DNA of 64,000 nt from Garcia nutans. Taxonomy: Eukaryota; Streptophyta; Magnoliopsida; Malpighiales; Euphorbiaceae. The DNA is taken from the NCBI GenBank assembly GCA_947685225.1, contig CANTUV010000024.1, positions 28,166,001-28,230,000 of the forward strand, read 5' to 3'. Below are positions 50,801 to 63,309 of the stretch, one piece after another. The stretch's first letter is position 1, and the number at the start of each line of letters is the position of its first letter. A program made the position numbers and the translations under genes. The notes under the pieces are model-generated. The model was not told the DNA's origin. It saw only the letters and a program-made list of their open reading frames with translations, and did no database searches.

Positions 50801-51220
50801 TCAAAAAAAATTGCCTTAAATGAAAGTAATCCCTATACACAAATCAAACCAAAAACACAAATCAAATGAAATCCTCCACTGACAAGTGTTAAACCAAATC
50901 CACCAGCAAGGTGTCAGAGCAAAAACCACATGATTCAATAAATTATATAACCAAATCTTTGAACAAAGTGTCTAAAGATACAAATCGAATGATAGGTACA
51001 AATGAAACTTATCAACAAATTTAAATAAGAAACACAACTTTCAACTAAGCATCCAACTAATCTTTCATTAAATTCTGAATGATATAAAAAAAAAATTCTA
51101 CAGGCAGCAGGGAGTTGTGACAGGCATTAAGGATGTTGGACCTGCAAGTATAAAGGATGGAAAAATTAATGGCAGGACATAATTTCAAAATAGAGCTTAA
51201 AACAAATGAAATTATTACCA

Positions 51221-53650
51221 TCATGACAGCTGAATCAATTCTTCTTTCTCCCGCATGTAATTATTGTTTTCTTCATCGAGTTCATCAACATATGGGAACG
51301 TTGGCAAATGTAGCTCATTCTCAAGTTCTATTTCTACAGATCCCTCATTTTCATCATCACTTTCATCATAGTACTTTTCAGGTAATTTTAAGACAACTGA
51401 CCATAATTTTTCAAAAGGGTCATCTATGTAACAAACTTGCCTGACATGTTTTCCTAACACAAAAGGATCGTTTAGAAAACCTAATTTGTTCAAATTAACC
51501 AATGTATATCCCAAGTCATCTACTTTAACCCCTTTGTTCATATCTACCCAATTACAACGAAAGATAAGAATCCTAAAGTGGTTATAGTCCAACTCCCAAA
51601 TACTTGTAATAACTCCATAAAATGTATGTGAAGTATGCTCGATGTTTTTATCCTTACCCTTCACAAGCATTGTATCGGCATCTGCACAAACACCGCTGCA
51701 CTGAACTTGCGGCGTATCATCACGTTCTTTGGTGCTGTAGGTAACACCGTTGATTCTATAGCCACTGAATGTAGCTACATCCTTGTTAGGCCCTGCTGCA
51801 ATCCACATTATATCCTTTGTTACTGTATTCTTCTCATCAAGTAATTCTGATGCAATCTGTCCAAAAAATTAAATTGGCCATAAGTATGATATAGCCTTTG
51901 AGAGAAGATAAATATTGTAGTATTTCAAAAGAATTCACAAGTACAGGGCATTCATTATTTTTCAGTAAAATATATAAAGAAACAGGCCTATTTTTGCTGC
52001 AAATTGCAGCAAAATACTTGGGCTATAAGATTTTACCTTTTTATGAAACCACTTAGGGAATGTTTCATTTTGCATGTTCTTTAGCCACTCTTCATCATTT
52101 TCATGTTGTGGATATCTTGTCATCAAAGAAGCCATATGTTCACTGCAAGTAAAATCAACTTTATTAATTTTTGAAACAAAATGCAGAAAATAAGAAAATA
52201 ACAAAAACAAATTGAAGTAACTTACTCAAAATATGGGTGAACGTCATTACAATTTTGGAGAAGACACAAATGTGCTAGGTGCAAGTCCTTCTTACTTGGC
52301 GTTATCACTGTTGCACCAGATAAGGGTCTGTATTTTGCATCGTTCTTATCCCTACCATTTTTCGGCAATCCAACAGTTGCTTCTTCAAAGTTGACCAAAC
52401 ACTCAACGGCCTCTTCTGCAACATAGGCCTCAGCAATGCACCCTTCCGGACGAACCCGATTCCGTACATAACCCTTGAAAGTCTTCATATATCTCTCGAA
52501 AGGGTACATCCAGCATAGGAAGATTGGCCCACAGAGCTCAACCTCTCTCACAAGATGAATTGAGAGATGGATCATTATATCAAAGAGGGAAGGGGGGAAG
52601 TACTTTTCTAGCAAGCATATGGTCTCCACCAACTGAGCTTGCATTTTTTCCAGTTTATCCACCTCGATGACTTTACTGCAAATTGCCTTGAAGAAGAGGC
52701 AAAACCTAATAATAGTGCACCTAACCTGTTTTTGTAGTACTGACCAAATTGCGATGGGGAGTAAGTGATGCAACATTGTATGGCAGTCATGAGATTTCAT
52801 TCCAACAAATCACAGATTTTCCATTGATACTAGACCCTTAATGTTTAAACAAAAACCATCAGGTAACTTCATGCCAACCAAGGATGAGCAGACAATCTTC
52901 TTTTCTTTATGCAATAAGTTCCAAGATGTCGTCGGCAATTTCTCTTTTTTTCCGGGAGTTTTTGGCCTCAGCTCCGTTCTTATTCCCATTTCAGCCATAT
53001 CAAGACGGACGGACTCCTTATCTTTTGACTTCCCTGGTATATTTAGCAAGGTACCATTCAAAGCTTCACATATATTTTTCTCGATATGCATCACATCAAG
53101 GACATGCCTAACCGGCAAAAATTTTCAATACTCAAGTTGGAAAAATATAGACATCTTCTTCCAAATAGGTCGAGGTTCACCTTTATTCAATCGAGGTTGG
53201 CGTTGTGTCTTACCATAGACATGGCCCCTTAGTGGTTGTACCCTTTCAAACACCTCCTCTCCAGTTAACGAAATAGTAGCCGACAACTTCTCCACGGTGT
53301 TATCAAAGGCTAATTTTTGCCTTCGATATGGATGATAACGGGGCAACCACCTACGATGCCTCATAACCACCGTCTTACGATAATTTGCCAACCTGGTAGC
53401 TTTTGTTTTATCAACACAGACAGTACAAGCATTATACCCTTTAATGATGTTGCCCGACAAGTTGCCTAAGGCTGGATAATAACTAATTGTCCACAACAAA
53501 ATTCCCCTTAGTATGAAGAACTCTTTCTTATATGCATCATACACTTGTTTCCTATTCCATAACACTTGAAGATCTTCTATAAGTGGCTGAAGGAACACAT
53601 CAATATCATTTCCGAGCTGATTCGATCCGGATATCAACAAACTTAATGAT
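51221..53650 (-). pseudogene. CACTA transposase (TNP2 type), N-terminus lost
   Basis: From 53650 down to 52222 a single frame reads the Transposase_21 region: SGSNQLGNDIDVFLQPLIEDL, YNACTVCVDKT, VRHVLDVMHIEKNICEAL and GMKSHDCHTML, then a DUF4218 region with FFDI/SLFDIMIHL, HLVREVELCGP and YPFERYMKTFKGYVRNR. Two TGA stops interrupt it, at 53124-53122 and 52809-52807; the first stands where the family has Trp (YWK). A further exon near 52143-52015 has HENDEEWLKNMQNETFPKWF. Another from 51857 holds a DUF4216 region (FSGYRINGVTYSTKERDD, GVITSIWELDY). Sequence right of 53650 no longer matches the family, so the front part is missing. Confidence 0.88.
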
Positions 53651-54790
53651 ATGTGTCTATTTTATATATGTTTTAGTGTCAATTTTTATGTGTGTTTAGT
53701 GTGTTTTTGTTAGGTTTTTGTTTTAATATTTGTTTTATTTTTATGTTTATGTGTTTTAGTTCTTATGTGGTATTTTTGGTTGTTTTTGTAGTGTTTTTGG
53801 TGGAGAAAAGGCTTGGCAAATATTAGGAAGCAAGTGGAAGAGTTTTTGTTGAAGAGCAGAAATTTTCACACCCGCATGTGAGAGTTTTCACAGGGCTGTG
53901 AGATTTGGACGAGATTGGATCTTAGAGATCATTAATTCTAATCCAAGGGCCACGATTTAATGACCATTAAGAGGCCAAAATAGGTTATAAAAAGAGGGAA
54001 CAGCTGTAAAAAGAGAGAGAGACACATATTTTGTTTTACACAACACGTTTTTTACATAGTTGGAGAGTTTTTAAAGACTTCTCTAGAAGAGGACCGAAGA
54101 TTGAAGCAATTTTGGGGATTTTCAGAGTTTGAATTTCTTTTCATCTTTTTTATTTGAATTGAATAATGAATTATCTCTCAAACTTGTGTTTTCTTAATTT
54201 CTCCATGGAGGAGTAATTCTTTTTGTTAGGGGAAACATGATCCCTTGATTTAACAGGATGCAATATTCTTAGTTTTATTATTTCAGATTGAGATTTATGT
54301 CAGAATTGATATTTTTTTCTTAATGCTTGAATGAATGATTTAATTCTTTTACTTGATTGTTTCCTGTTAGGAGATTAGGTTTTGGGGAAATAATTTATTT
54401 CATTCATGATTTATAATTCTTTCATAACAGTTTAATTTGGGTGTTTTCTGATAGAAGCCTAGGTTGGATTGTGGGTTTAATCTGTTTCCTGTGAGGAGGG
54501 TTATTAAATTAGGTTTTAATTTATGCAATTCTTGTACTAATTTTCCGGATAGGAGTTAGGCATGAATTGAGTATTTATTTCCGGATAGGATAAATTGGCT
54601 TTAATTTTATAAACCTACCAATCTCAATGTTGATGTTTTTGCGTTAATTGTGCATCCTAATAAGTTAAGGGGGAGTGTGGATATGTTAAATTTAGTACAA
54701 GGGGGAATGTTGAAGTCTACTTTGTTAATCAAGCAGCATATAAATTTCTTCTTATGATATGATGGTGTGGATATGTTAAATTTAGTACAT
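53650..54790. other. LTR-like insertion inside the CACTA element
   Basis: The transposase frame ends abruptly at about 53650 and is replaced by T/G-rich DNA with an LTR-like look: GGTTATAAAAAGAGGGAAC (TATA-like, 53983), CTTCTCTAGAAGAGGACCG, and TTTCCTGT(T/G)AGGAG phrases repeated at 54359 and 54486. A 25-base segment is present twice, at 54675-54699 and 54765-54789. Boundaries and target duplication were not found. Confidence 0.4.
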
Positions 54791-55237
54791 TTATTTTGAT
54801 CTTTGCAAAGGTTGGTGGCTGCTGGCATGTCTAGTTTGGGGGTTCTCTTTCAATTTAAGAAATGCCTCTAAAAGTCTAAACTATAGCAGAACCTGAAACT
54901 GATGGGATTCTTGCACTGGAGAGTTTGTTCTTATGTGATTTTTATTTTCTTTTTTCTTTTATTCTAAGCTTTGCAATATACTTTATGTGAGCAAGTTTGT
55001 CTTTTAATGTTTTCTTCTTTCATTTCTTATCATTTAAAGCAAATATGCATATTATAGGTATGAGTTTGCTCGTTGAGCCTGAAATTTTATATGGATGTGT
55101 CTTGTGTTCATTTTTCAGAATGTTTGTTCAGATTTCAGGTTAGGTTGTGTGATTAGGTTAATGTGTTGGTTTGCATATGGGTTTACATATGGATGTAACA
55201 TGTGGTACTTCATTTTTGTTTTCATTTGTTATTTCAG

Positions 55238-55517
55238 GGGGTTCCTGTGCAGAAAGGGGCCACGGACTGCTGCCTCTTTGTCATGAGGTACATGAAGGAA
55301 ATCTGTTATGATAAGGAGCTTCAGTTTGCAGCTAAGGTGAGAATTTTAATTATTTTCATTTTTTATATAATAGTTTTGTATTTACCACATATGGCTAACC
55401 AAAATTTGATTCGTTTTTCAGTGGCTACGCAGAGGCAACTTGGAGTATAGTGATGCCGACATCAACGAGATTAGGATTGACTTCGCCAAATATTTCATGA
55501 AGCGTCATTCAAGTTGA
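55238..55517 (+). pseudogene. C-terminal fragment of a Ulp1-type (C48) protease in the CACTA element
   Basis: Two exons. 55238-55336 reads GVPVQKGATDCCLFVMRYMK (Gln and catalytic-Cys motif of Ulp1 proteases) and ends at a GTGAGA donor. 55422-55517 reads WLRRGNLEYSDADINEIRID and KYFMKRHSS, then stop. This is the end of the C48 domain; the His and Asp part should lie upstream but I could not find it in 54600-55237. Ulp1-like genes are known passengers of plant Mutator-like elements (Kaonashi-type, CUMULE) and occur in some CACTA elements. It runs opposite to the transposase. Confidence 0.75.
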
Positions 55518-55659
55518 AGTTAATAGTATAATTCAGTGATATATGTATAGTGTTGATTTTTTTTTTAGTTTGTTAATATGTTGAATGGTTGAATTTGTGG
55601 AGGTTTTTTTATTCCCAAATTTGTAATCCTCCATTGTAAAGTGTTGTCTTATATGTGTA

Positions 55660-56720
55660 ATGTACAGTTTAACAGACAATGGTGGTGAAATGAAAATGAA
55701 CATTGAAACTATTGTCTAATATTCAGTGTGCCACATTAATTAACCATTATATTTAGCATCCTTCTACAACGGTTTTAGATTAATTAACCATTGTCTGAAA
55801 AATTAAAAAGCGTTGTGTAAACCTTCATTAGATAACGGTATTTAATAAGAAAGCATTGTGTAAACCTTAATCAGACAACGGTTTTTAATAAGAAAGCGTT
55901 GTGTAAACCTTCATCAGACAACGGTTTTTAATAAGAAAGCATTGTATAAACCTTAATCAGACATCGCCTCAATAGACAACGGTTTTTGTCTTCATCAGAC
56001 AACGGTCAAAAAGCGTTGTCTAAACCTTCATCAGACAACGGTCAAAAAGCGTTGTCTAAACCTTCATCAGACAACGGTTAAAAACCGTTGTATGATAAAA
56101 CTAAAAACCGTTGTGGAAACCATCTTCAGACAACAGTTAAAAACCGTTATCTGAAATACTATCAGACATCGCCTCAATAGACAACAGTTTTTGTCTTCAT
56201 CAGACAACGATCAAAAAGCGTTGTCTAAACCTTCATCAGACAACGGTTAAAAACCGTTGTCTAATAAAACTAAAAACCGTTGTGGAAACCATTTTCAGAC
56301 AACGGTTAAAAACCGTTGTTTGAAATGCTATCAGACATTGCCTCAATAGACAACGGTTTTTGTCTTCATCAGACAACGGTCAAAAAGCGTTGTCTAAACA
56401 TTCATCAAACAACGGTTTTTAACCGTTGTCTGAAAATTTAGAAACCGTTGTGGAAACCATAAAAAACGGTTATAAACCATTGTCTGAAAAATTAGAAACC
56501 ATTGTCTGAACCATCATCAGACAACGGCTAAAAACCGTTGTCAGAACCATCATCAGACAACGGCCAAAAACCTTTGTCTAATAAAATTAAAAACCGTTGT
56601 GCAAACCTACATCAGACAACGGTTTTAAAACCGTTGTTTGAAATGCTATCAGACATCGCTTCAATAGATAACGGTTTTTGTCTTCATCAAACAACGGCCA
56701 GAAAGCGTTGTCTGATTCAG
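55660..56720. repeat. CACTA right subterminal repeats
   Basis: Dozens of CAGACAACGG / CCGTTGTCTG copies as imperfect palindromes. Larger units of about 170 bases (starting ATCAGACATCGCCTCAATAG) recur near 55957, 56162, 56331 and 56648. Confidence 0.9.
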
Positions 56721-58485
56721 TTTTTCTTGTAGTGTCTAGAGTTTTATGCTCAATAACTAGGGTTTTGAGAAATATTTTAAAGCAATAATATAGTTACTGG
56801 ATGTTTAAAAGATTTAAGGTTTTAGATGTTTTATGAAAATAATGTTACTGTGACTTAAAAAAAGGGTAGGTTTAGTTAGGGTTTTAAGCAAACTTCATGT
56901 TTTATGGTTTGAAACCTTGATTTTGCAGATTATGATTTAGGATTTGATGTTTTACCGTGATCAAAGTTAAGTATGGTTTTAATATTGACTATAATAACTA
57001 CTTAAGTATTTTTAGATGAAACAAATATAGAAAGTCTTTAATGGAGTTATTTGAAAGATTAAAATATCCCAGTGAATAAAATTATAAAAAGCTACTATGA
57101 AGATTTGAAAAAATTTATTTAATTAGGGTTTGGGACTAACATCATGAAATAGGATTTCTAGGGTTTTATGTTTAACAATTAGGGGTTTGGAAAAAGGAAA
57201 GTTAAATGTACGGACTCATAATTCACAAATAAATATTGACCCCTTCGACGAGCCCATACGGCGGTTCCGCTAGCCGGTTAGCGGGCGGGAGTCAAGGGGG
57301 TAGTGCCCTAGAAAATTTTGAAAATTGGTTTTTAGGGTTGTAGATTTTGGTGTTGAAAATTAAGATTTTAGGGTTTAAGATTTGGAAAATAGGGTTTCTG
57401 AATTGGAAGAAGCTAATGTTACTTTTTAAAAGAATAATGCTTACTGTGTGATTTTGGAAGGAAGAATTAATTAGGGTTAAAGCTTTTGATACTTGAAAAA
57501 ATAAGTCTACTTGATTTTTGAAATAGAGATTAGGTTAGGGTTTTAAAGTTTTGGAAGCAAAAGAGTAATTTAGGATTTTTGAAGTTTTAGAAACAGAAGG
57601 ATGATTTAGGGTTTTTGAAGTTTTTGATCAAATTGTATGATGAAATAATTAATCCAATTTGAATGATGAAGCTACTGTAAAGAAATAAATAAAGAAAATA
57701 GAGATTCAAACATCCGTTCGTTGATTCCACCAAAAATTGATTTCTGGATGAACAATAACAAAGGCAATGTTGCTACTTTTGATGGATTGATTGCTTTTTG
57801 TTGCTAATGTCTCTTGCTTGCTAGGGTTCTCTTTTGGCCGATAGAACTTTTTGAGTCTTCGATCCAGTAAACAATTTTTCTCCTTGTAAAATAATTTTTT
57901 CCAACCCAATCAAAGTCCCTTAATTCTGTGTTTTAATGTGGTATTTATAGAAAAAATCATAAACCTACTTCTAATTGTTTAAGGAAATTAAAACCAATTA
58001 GGAAAAGAAACCAAAATCAAATAGAATTTGGTTTCGAAAAAAACTGTGTTGAAAAATTACGCTGGCGAAAAAAAATTACTGGCAAAAACTGGGAGCGAGC
58101 TACTGTAGGCAGGCGCTGGGCGGCCAGCCAATTCGTTGCAGGAATTTCTTGCGGCAAATTGGCCCAAGGCCATTTCGCCGTAGGAATTTCCAGCGGTGAA
58201 ATGGCCCAAGGCTATTTCGCCCGCAGGAAATTCCTGCGGATGAATTGGCCTGGCCAATTCAACCTTCGGCGATGAATTTTTTTCGTCGCCGATTTTTCCG
58301 TAACCGATTTTTATTTTTATTTTTTATTTTTATTTATTTAACTTTACCATTTTTATTTTTATTAAAAATTATAAATAATAAATACTAAAATAAATATTAT
58401 TTAATTAAAATACTACAAAAATTATTTTAGACTATATAAAAATTAACGGACCAGACTCGGTAAAAATTTAAGGGTCTACAGTTCT

Positions 58486-59257
58486 AGCTTTTTTATGTTT
58501 TGTTGAATGCATATGCATTTAGTTTTTGTACAAATGGGTTTTGTATAAATAGTGGTTGTTTGGGTGCATGCATTTACTGATTGCTTTGTTGATATAGTGT
58601 ATTGTGGATGTTAATAACTAAGCCATGCCTAGAAATGCCATGGTCATGTGTATTCATTATGGCATATATATAATATCACATTAATGTGTTTAGTTATCAA
58701 TGGCCACATTAAACTTGTATGGCACACATCTAAATTACATATTCTCATGTCTAAACAGACATAACCATGTCCAATTATTATAAAACATATATAATTTACA
58801 AACTATTGTGTTTAAGTTGGAATGATCATATTTAATGATATGCCACACATATAATTTACACTCTCCCTATATAATTATGAAATGACCATGTTTAATTATA
58901 TGGTAAACATATAAAAGATAATTCAATTGCTAATTATATATATGTATATATTACAAAGAATTTATTTGCAAAGATGGAAGTATTTATTAGTTTATTGTAT
59001 AGTAGGAAATTAGATTGCAAAACATATGAATATGTTGGTGGGGTTAGTCAATTCTTAATAATGATTAAGACATTGATTACATTGCTTTAAAGAAATGGAA
59101 GCAAGAAAGTTGAATATTGAAAATGAAGCAAGCATCGGGTTAAAATTTATCTTTGGATTGCTAATGACACCAATCTATAATGTTGTTGATGATGAATTAG
59201 TTAAGATATTCCTTTTTCATTTCTAGTGAAGATAGAATAAAATATATTTTACTGTTA
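58486..59257. other. AT-rich stretch with imperfect tandem units
   Basis: No gene seen. Between about 58660 and 58915 phrases such as CATATATAATTTACA and ATGACCATGTTTAATTAT recur at roughly 60-75 base spacing, an old tandem repeat. Confidence 0.4.
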
Positions 59258-60840
59258 TTGTTGATGAGAAAGCTTAAGTCTAGTAAATCTAGTTATGATA
59301 GTAATGATCCAACAGAGCCTAACATACTTAAGGGAAAAGACATTGTGAAACTTGATTCCATGCTAGAACTTGAACCGGAAGCAGAACATCTACAGGGAAA
59401 TATAAATCTTTTATATATGAGTGAAATGAACTGTGAAGCATTTGAATATGATTTGGGTTTGGTGAATTCTTATAAGGATAATGATGAGGATTATGATTAC
59501 ATACAAAGCAAACATTTATCACATAAAGATTTGTCAAAAGTTGCATGGTATGTGGAATCATTTAAAACCATTAAAGAGAGCAAAATTTTTAAATCAAAGA
59601 AAGATTTAATGACCATCTTGTTTGTAATAGCAATAAGGGAGACATTTCAATTCAAGATTTTCAAGTCAAACGCATTATTTGCTATTGTGCATTGTATTGA
59701 TAAAAACTATACATGGAGAGTGATGAAGAAGAGGTTGGCAAAAAGTGACTTTCAGATGGTGATTAAATTAATGATGAAGCATACTTATGCTGCTAAATTC
59801 AATAAAAAAAGACAGAGGCGAGCGACTAATTTGGGAATGTGTAAAGAAGATATTGATAAAGTCAAGAAGGATATTCAAACTGAGGGACATTATAGACGAC
59901 ATGCGCAAGAAATTTGGTATGAAAGTTAGTTACAATGTTGCTTGGAGGAGACGAGAGTATGCTTATGAGAACTTTCATTTTGGTACTCCATAACAACTTT
60001 TAATATTCTACTTGGATATTTACACGTGTTGTAATATAACAATCCTTACAATTATTCATCTCAAGTGTAATGATTAAAATAGATTTTAGTATCTTTTCCT
60101 TACCTTCGATGCTTCAATGAAAGGTTTCAAGTTCTGCAAACCTGTAATCAGTATTGATGGCACTCACTCGAAGGGGAAACATCATGGGGTATCTTTTACA
60201 ATCGTGCGCCATAATGCAAATCAAGATATTTTTCCTTTGGCATTTGGAATTAGAGACATAGAGAATGATGATTCATGGATATGGTTTCTCATGAAGGTTA
60301 AAAAAGCTTTCAGCAAAAGACCTAGCCTTGATATTATTTTTGACAGGCACCACAACATTAATAAGGTAGTGTTTGAAGTTTTCCCGAATGCATTCCATGG
60401 TTTATGCATTTATCACCTTTTAAACAGCCTAAAAGCCAAGTTTAAGAGAAAATAAAGAAGTTGGATAAGCATTACTTTTCAAACATGTAAAGAACACAAA
60501 ATAAATGATTTTAAGTTACTTTTCAAGTCATTATGCATTACTTATCCTAGGGCCAAATTGTATTTAGAAAAATTGGATTAGGTGGATGCAAGCATACATG
60601 CTTGGAAAGAGGTACAACATTATAATGACTAATATATCAAAGTCAATTAATGTTGCATTGGAAAAGGCGAGGGAGCCTCCAATTACTTCATCTGTAATGA
60701 GCTTCGATTATTATGTAAAAAATGGTTCTATGAGCGTTGCCTGAAAGCACAACGGTGCACAACAAAGATGACAATAGAAGTAGAGAAAAAAATTAAGGAA
60801 TATGTGCATATATCACACAATTCTTTGTTAATTTTATATA
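59258..60840 (+). pseudogene. Mutator-like (MuDR) transposase remnant
   Basis: First part 59258-59929: acidic start, then FKSKKDLMTILFVIAIRETF and NYTWRVMKKRLAKSD (MuDR domain). A frameshift near 59885 leads to DIIDDMRKKFGMKVSYNVAW. The core DDE region is at 60117-60455: FKFCKPVISIDGTHSKGKHH, FPLAFGIRDIENDDSWIWF and HGLCIYHLL. Further pieces follow in other frames at about 60580-60745 (YMLGKRYNIMTN, VALEKAREPP). Several frameshifts and stops. No terminal inverted repeats were identified. Confidence 0.82.
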
Positions 60841-60849
60841 TTGTTGGCC

Positions 60850-62100
60850 AAGTATTTAGATAATGAATTCTATTTTGATCTTTGACTACCAAATTGATAA
60901 GTTCTAATGTTTACAATTAAGTATTTTTAACTCAAGTTTTTAGGTCTCTAAGCTTTTTGGCTGGTGTGACCATACATGAGCAATAGAGACTGCATAAAAT
61001 GGCTATTAAAGCAGTATATTTACACAGTAAGATTCTTGGTGGCTAGGATAGACCATTACAGTGTTTAGACGACTGCTTAACCTACTTGAACAGCCCCTAG
61101 CCTGGGATGAAAAACACCAGAGACATTGTAGAGTTTGCATTTAGAGGTGCAATGCTCCCCTGGACCATTAAATATTTTGTGCAACCACATTTATATTTAA
61201 GTGATCGCACAAGCTCTGAAGGCAAAAGTGAACTTTTATACATAAAGGTTCGTAGTGGGACATAATGGCAGAAACTAAGGTGCGAGAGGTAACCTGTCAC
61301 TACCATCAAAAAGTCGTGCAACCGTGAGAATCATACAATAAAAAAGAATGAGAAAAATTAACCAACTAATAATGTGAAGCCATGTGGAGGAAAAAATTTC
61401 TAAAGAAAAGTCAACATGCACTTTGTACGACTACTCAATGAACTAAGCGATCGCACAAATCATAAAGGAGGCACATAATAGTTCCTGCCAACCTGTCTAA
61501 TGCAACATGGACTAATCGTTAAAAGTATCCGTTAGATGCATATTGAATCTCATGATCGCCCAAAGTCTAGGATGATCGCACAACACTTCTAGCGACCACA
61601 CATTAAGAAGTGTAACTGCTAGAAACCTTTGATAGTGTTTAATGCAAGAGATTTTGGCTGAAGGCAAGCAATAGAATATCAAGTTCAAAGATTGCAAGGA
61701 TCAATTTAAGGAATTGGAGAAGCAAGTTAAAGCCGAGTGCAACCAGTTGTCTACATAGGTTTAGGAGTTGAGCCAAAGGGGCCAGCTTAGAATATCAATC
61801 AACATGGCAACAATTGAAAGGAATTTGACTATGATTCACTGTAAACCGAAAAACTTCATTTAGAATTATTTATGATTGAATTTTACTTATTCTTTTAACT
61901 TCCTTTCCTTGATGAACAATGAAGTTTGCCATGGGATCAACATTTCATTTTATGGAATTTATTTGTTTTTGTTGCATATTTGTGATGATGTATGATTTAT
62001 TTGCATAAGCTAAGAGGCAAAGCTTCATTTTTTTTAATAGCTAAGAAATTTATAATAGGAAAACTAAAGTGGCCCTAAGGCCTACTTAGTCAAATGTTGG
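60850..62100. other. Stretch without recognised genes
   Basis: Open frames are short. GATCGCACAA occurs near 61203, 61449 and 61573, hinting at an old repeat-derived sequence. Nothing else can be supported. Confidence 0.3.
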
Positions 62101-62129
62101 CCATGAGCCTTATAATTTTTATTCACTAC

Positions 62130-63180
62130 CTTCTACTGAGTTTCCACATGGTTGGGTAATACTTCTTCAAGTATTTCCCATTTATGAACCACTTGTGAGA
62201 TTCCCCTTCAATGCTTGATAATCTATAGGAATTGTTCTTTAAGATTTTGTGTACTTTGAATGGACTTTCCCAATTTGAGGGCCACTTTCCCTACTCCCTG
62301 TCTTTGATCCCTTAGGGGAGAACTACTTTCCAAACCAAGTCTCATTCTTCAAACTTTTTCTTCTTAACCTTCTTATCATAGGTTCTAGCAATCTTCCTCT
62401 TCTGTTGATCATCTGATTTAATGCTTAAAACCATTCCTCCTTTACATTCTCAATTTTCTGGTCATTGATTATGTATACTACTCAGGAGTGAGTCCATTCT
62501 GCTTGGCGATCCTCAACAATGGCACTAACACTTCAAGAGGCAACATGCATCATGACCATAAGTTAAAACAAAGGGAGACACACTTACGGTGCTTCTTTTG
62601 GAAGTTCGGTACACCCATAGTGTTTCTATTAAAAACTTATGACACTCTCTAAGATTGTCTTTCAGCATTTTCTCTAGGATCCCAATGAAAATTTTGTTAG
62701 AGGCTTTGGCTTGTCCATTTTCTTAAGCATAATGAGGTGTAGATTTGAGGAGTTGAATACCATAGTTTTTGACGAACTCTTTTACTTCTTCTATAGTGAA
62801 TATCATTCTTTAATCCATAGTAATTGATTGAGGGAAGCCATATCTATAAATGGTATGTTCTTTTGTGAACTCAATCACATCTTTTTGTTCACCTTTCCTT
62901 AAAGGAATGGATTTAACCCATTTTGTGAAGTAGTTTGTACCCACCATGAGGAAACTATAACCTCTTAAAGAAGCTAGATAGTTCTTCCCAATTAGATTAA
63001 TTGTCCATTGTATGAAGGGCCAAGAGCGAATTATTGGGTGTAACTCCTTCGCTGGAACTCTTTGAATATTCCTATACCTCTAGCACTGCTGATATCCTTT
63101 GGCATAGATAATGCAATCCTTGAGGATCGATGGTCAGTAATAGCCATATCTCCTAATTAATCATCATATTTAATCCTAGC
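62130..63180 (-). pseudogene. Tat/Ogre-type gypsy integrase remnant
   Basis: On the minus strand it reads SFLMVGTNYFTKWVKSIPLR, YGFPQSITMD (then stop), EVKEFVKNYGIQLLKSTPHY, and ENGQAKASNK with the DDE Glu region changed, ending in INGKYLKKYYP near 62130. The block order matches the integrase and C-terminus of Tat-type Ty3/gypsy elements. The expected catalytic Asp in the first motif is Asn (INLIG). Stops interrupt it. Confidence 0.75.
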
Positions 63181-63309
63181 TTGGCGAGCCCTACAAATTC
63201 CTTCATGTACTTGTTGCTCCTAATTTGGACTAACTGGGAATCTCCAATAATTGTAACATCCTTTGCTCCTAACTCCTACAGAATCTCTAAGCCAGTAATG
63301 AGCTGTAAC

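Larger units (their letters stand above)
50252..56734. mobile_element. CACTA (En/Spm-type) DNA transposon, degenerate
   Basis: The right terminus read inward is CACTACAAGAAAAACTGAAT (56734 down). The left is TACTACAAGAAAAATTGAAT (50252), with the first C changed to T. Target duplication TCT at 50249-50251 and 56735-56737. Both ends continue into many copies of a CAGACAACGG(T) motif. The inside holds a TNP2-type transposase on the minus strand, an LTR-like intrusion, and a Ulp1-type protease fragment on the plus strand. The coding damage means it is no longer autonomous. Confidence 0.93.
49520..58480 (+). mobile_element. Ogre/Tat-like solo LTR, split by a CACTA transposon
   Basis: Left part 49520-50251, right part 56738-58480, about 2.5 kb without the insert. 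It starts TGTGAACAGAG and ends AAGGGTCTACA. Inside are GGAGTCGCCACC (49628), GGTACGTGTGGGGAATG and CTAGCACCCCTACAACGTCC (49747), the order I know from Ogre-type LTRs. Target bases ATTCT (49515-49519) and GTTCT (58481-58485) match at 4 of 5. No internal region or second LTR adjoins, so it is read as a solo LTR. The right half contains repeated TTAGGGTTT phrases but no gene. Confidence 0.65.

Noticed and set aside
52841..53218. A 125-codon plus-strand ORF in the CACTA element
   Set aside because: It is the antisense shadow of the transposase frame, which matches a known family.
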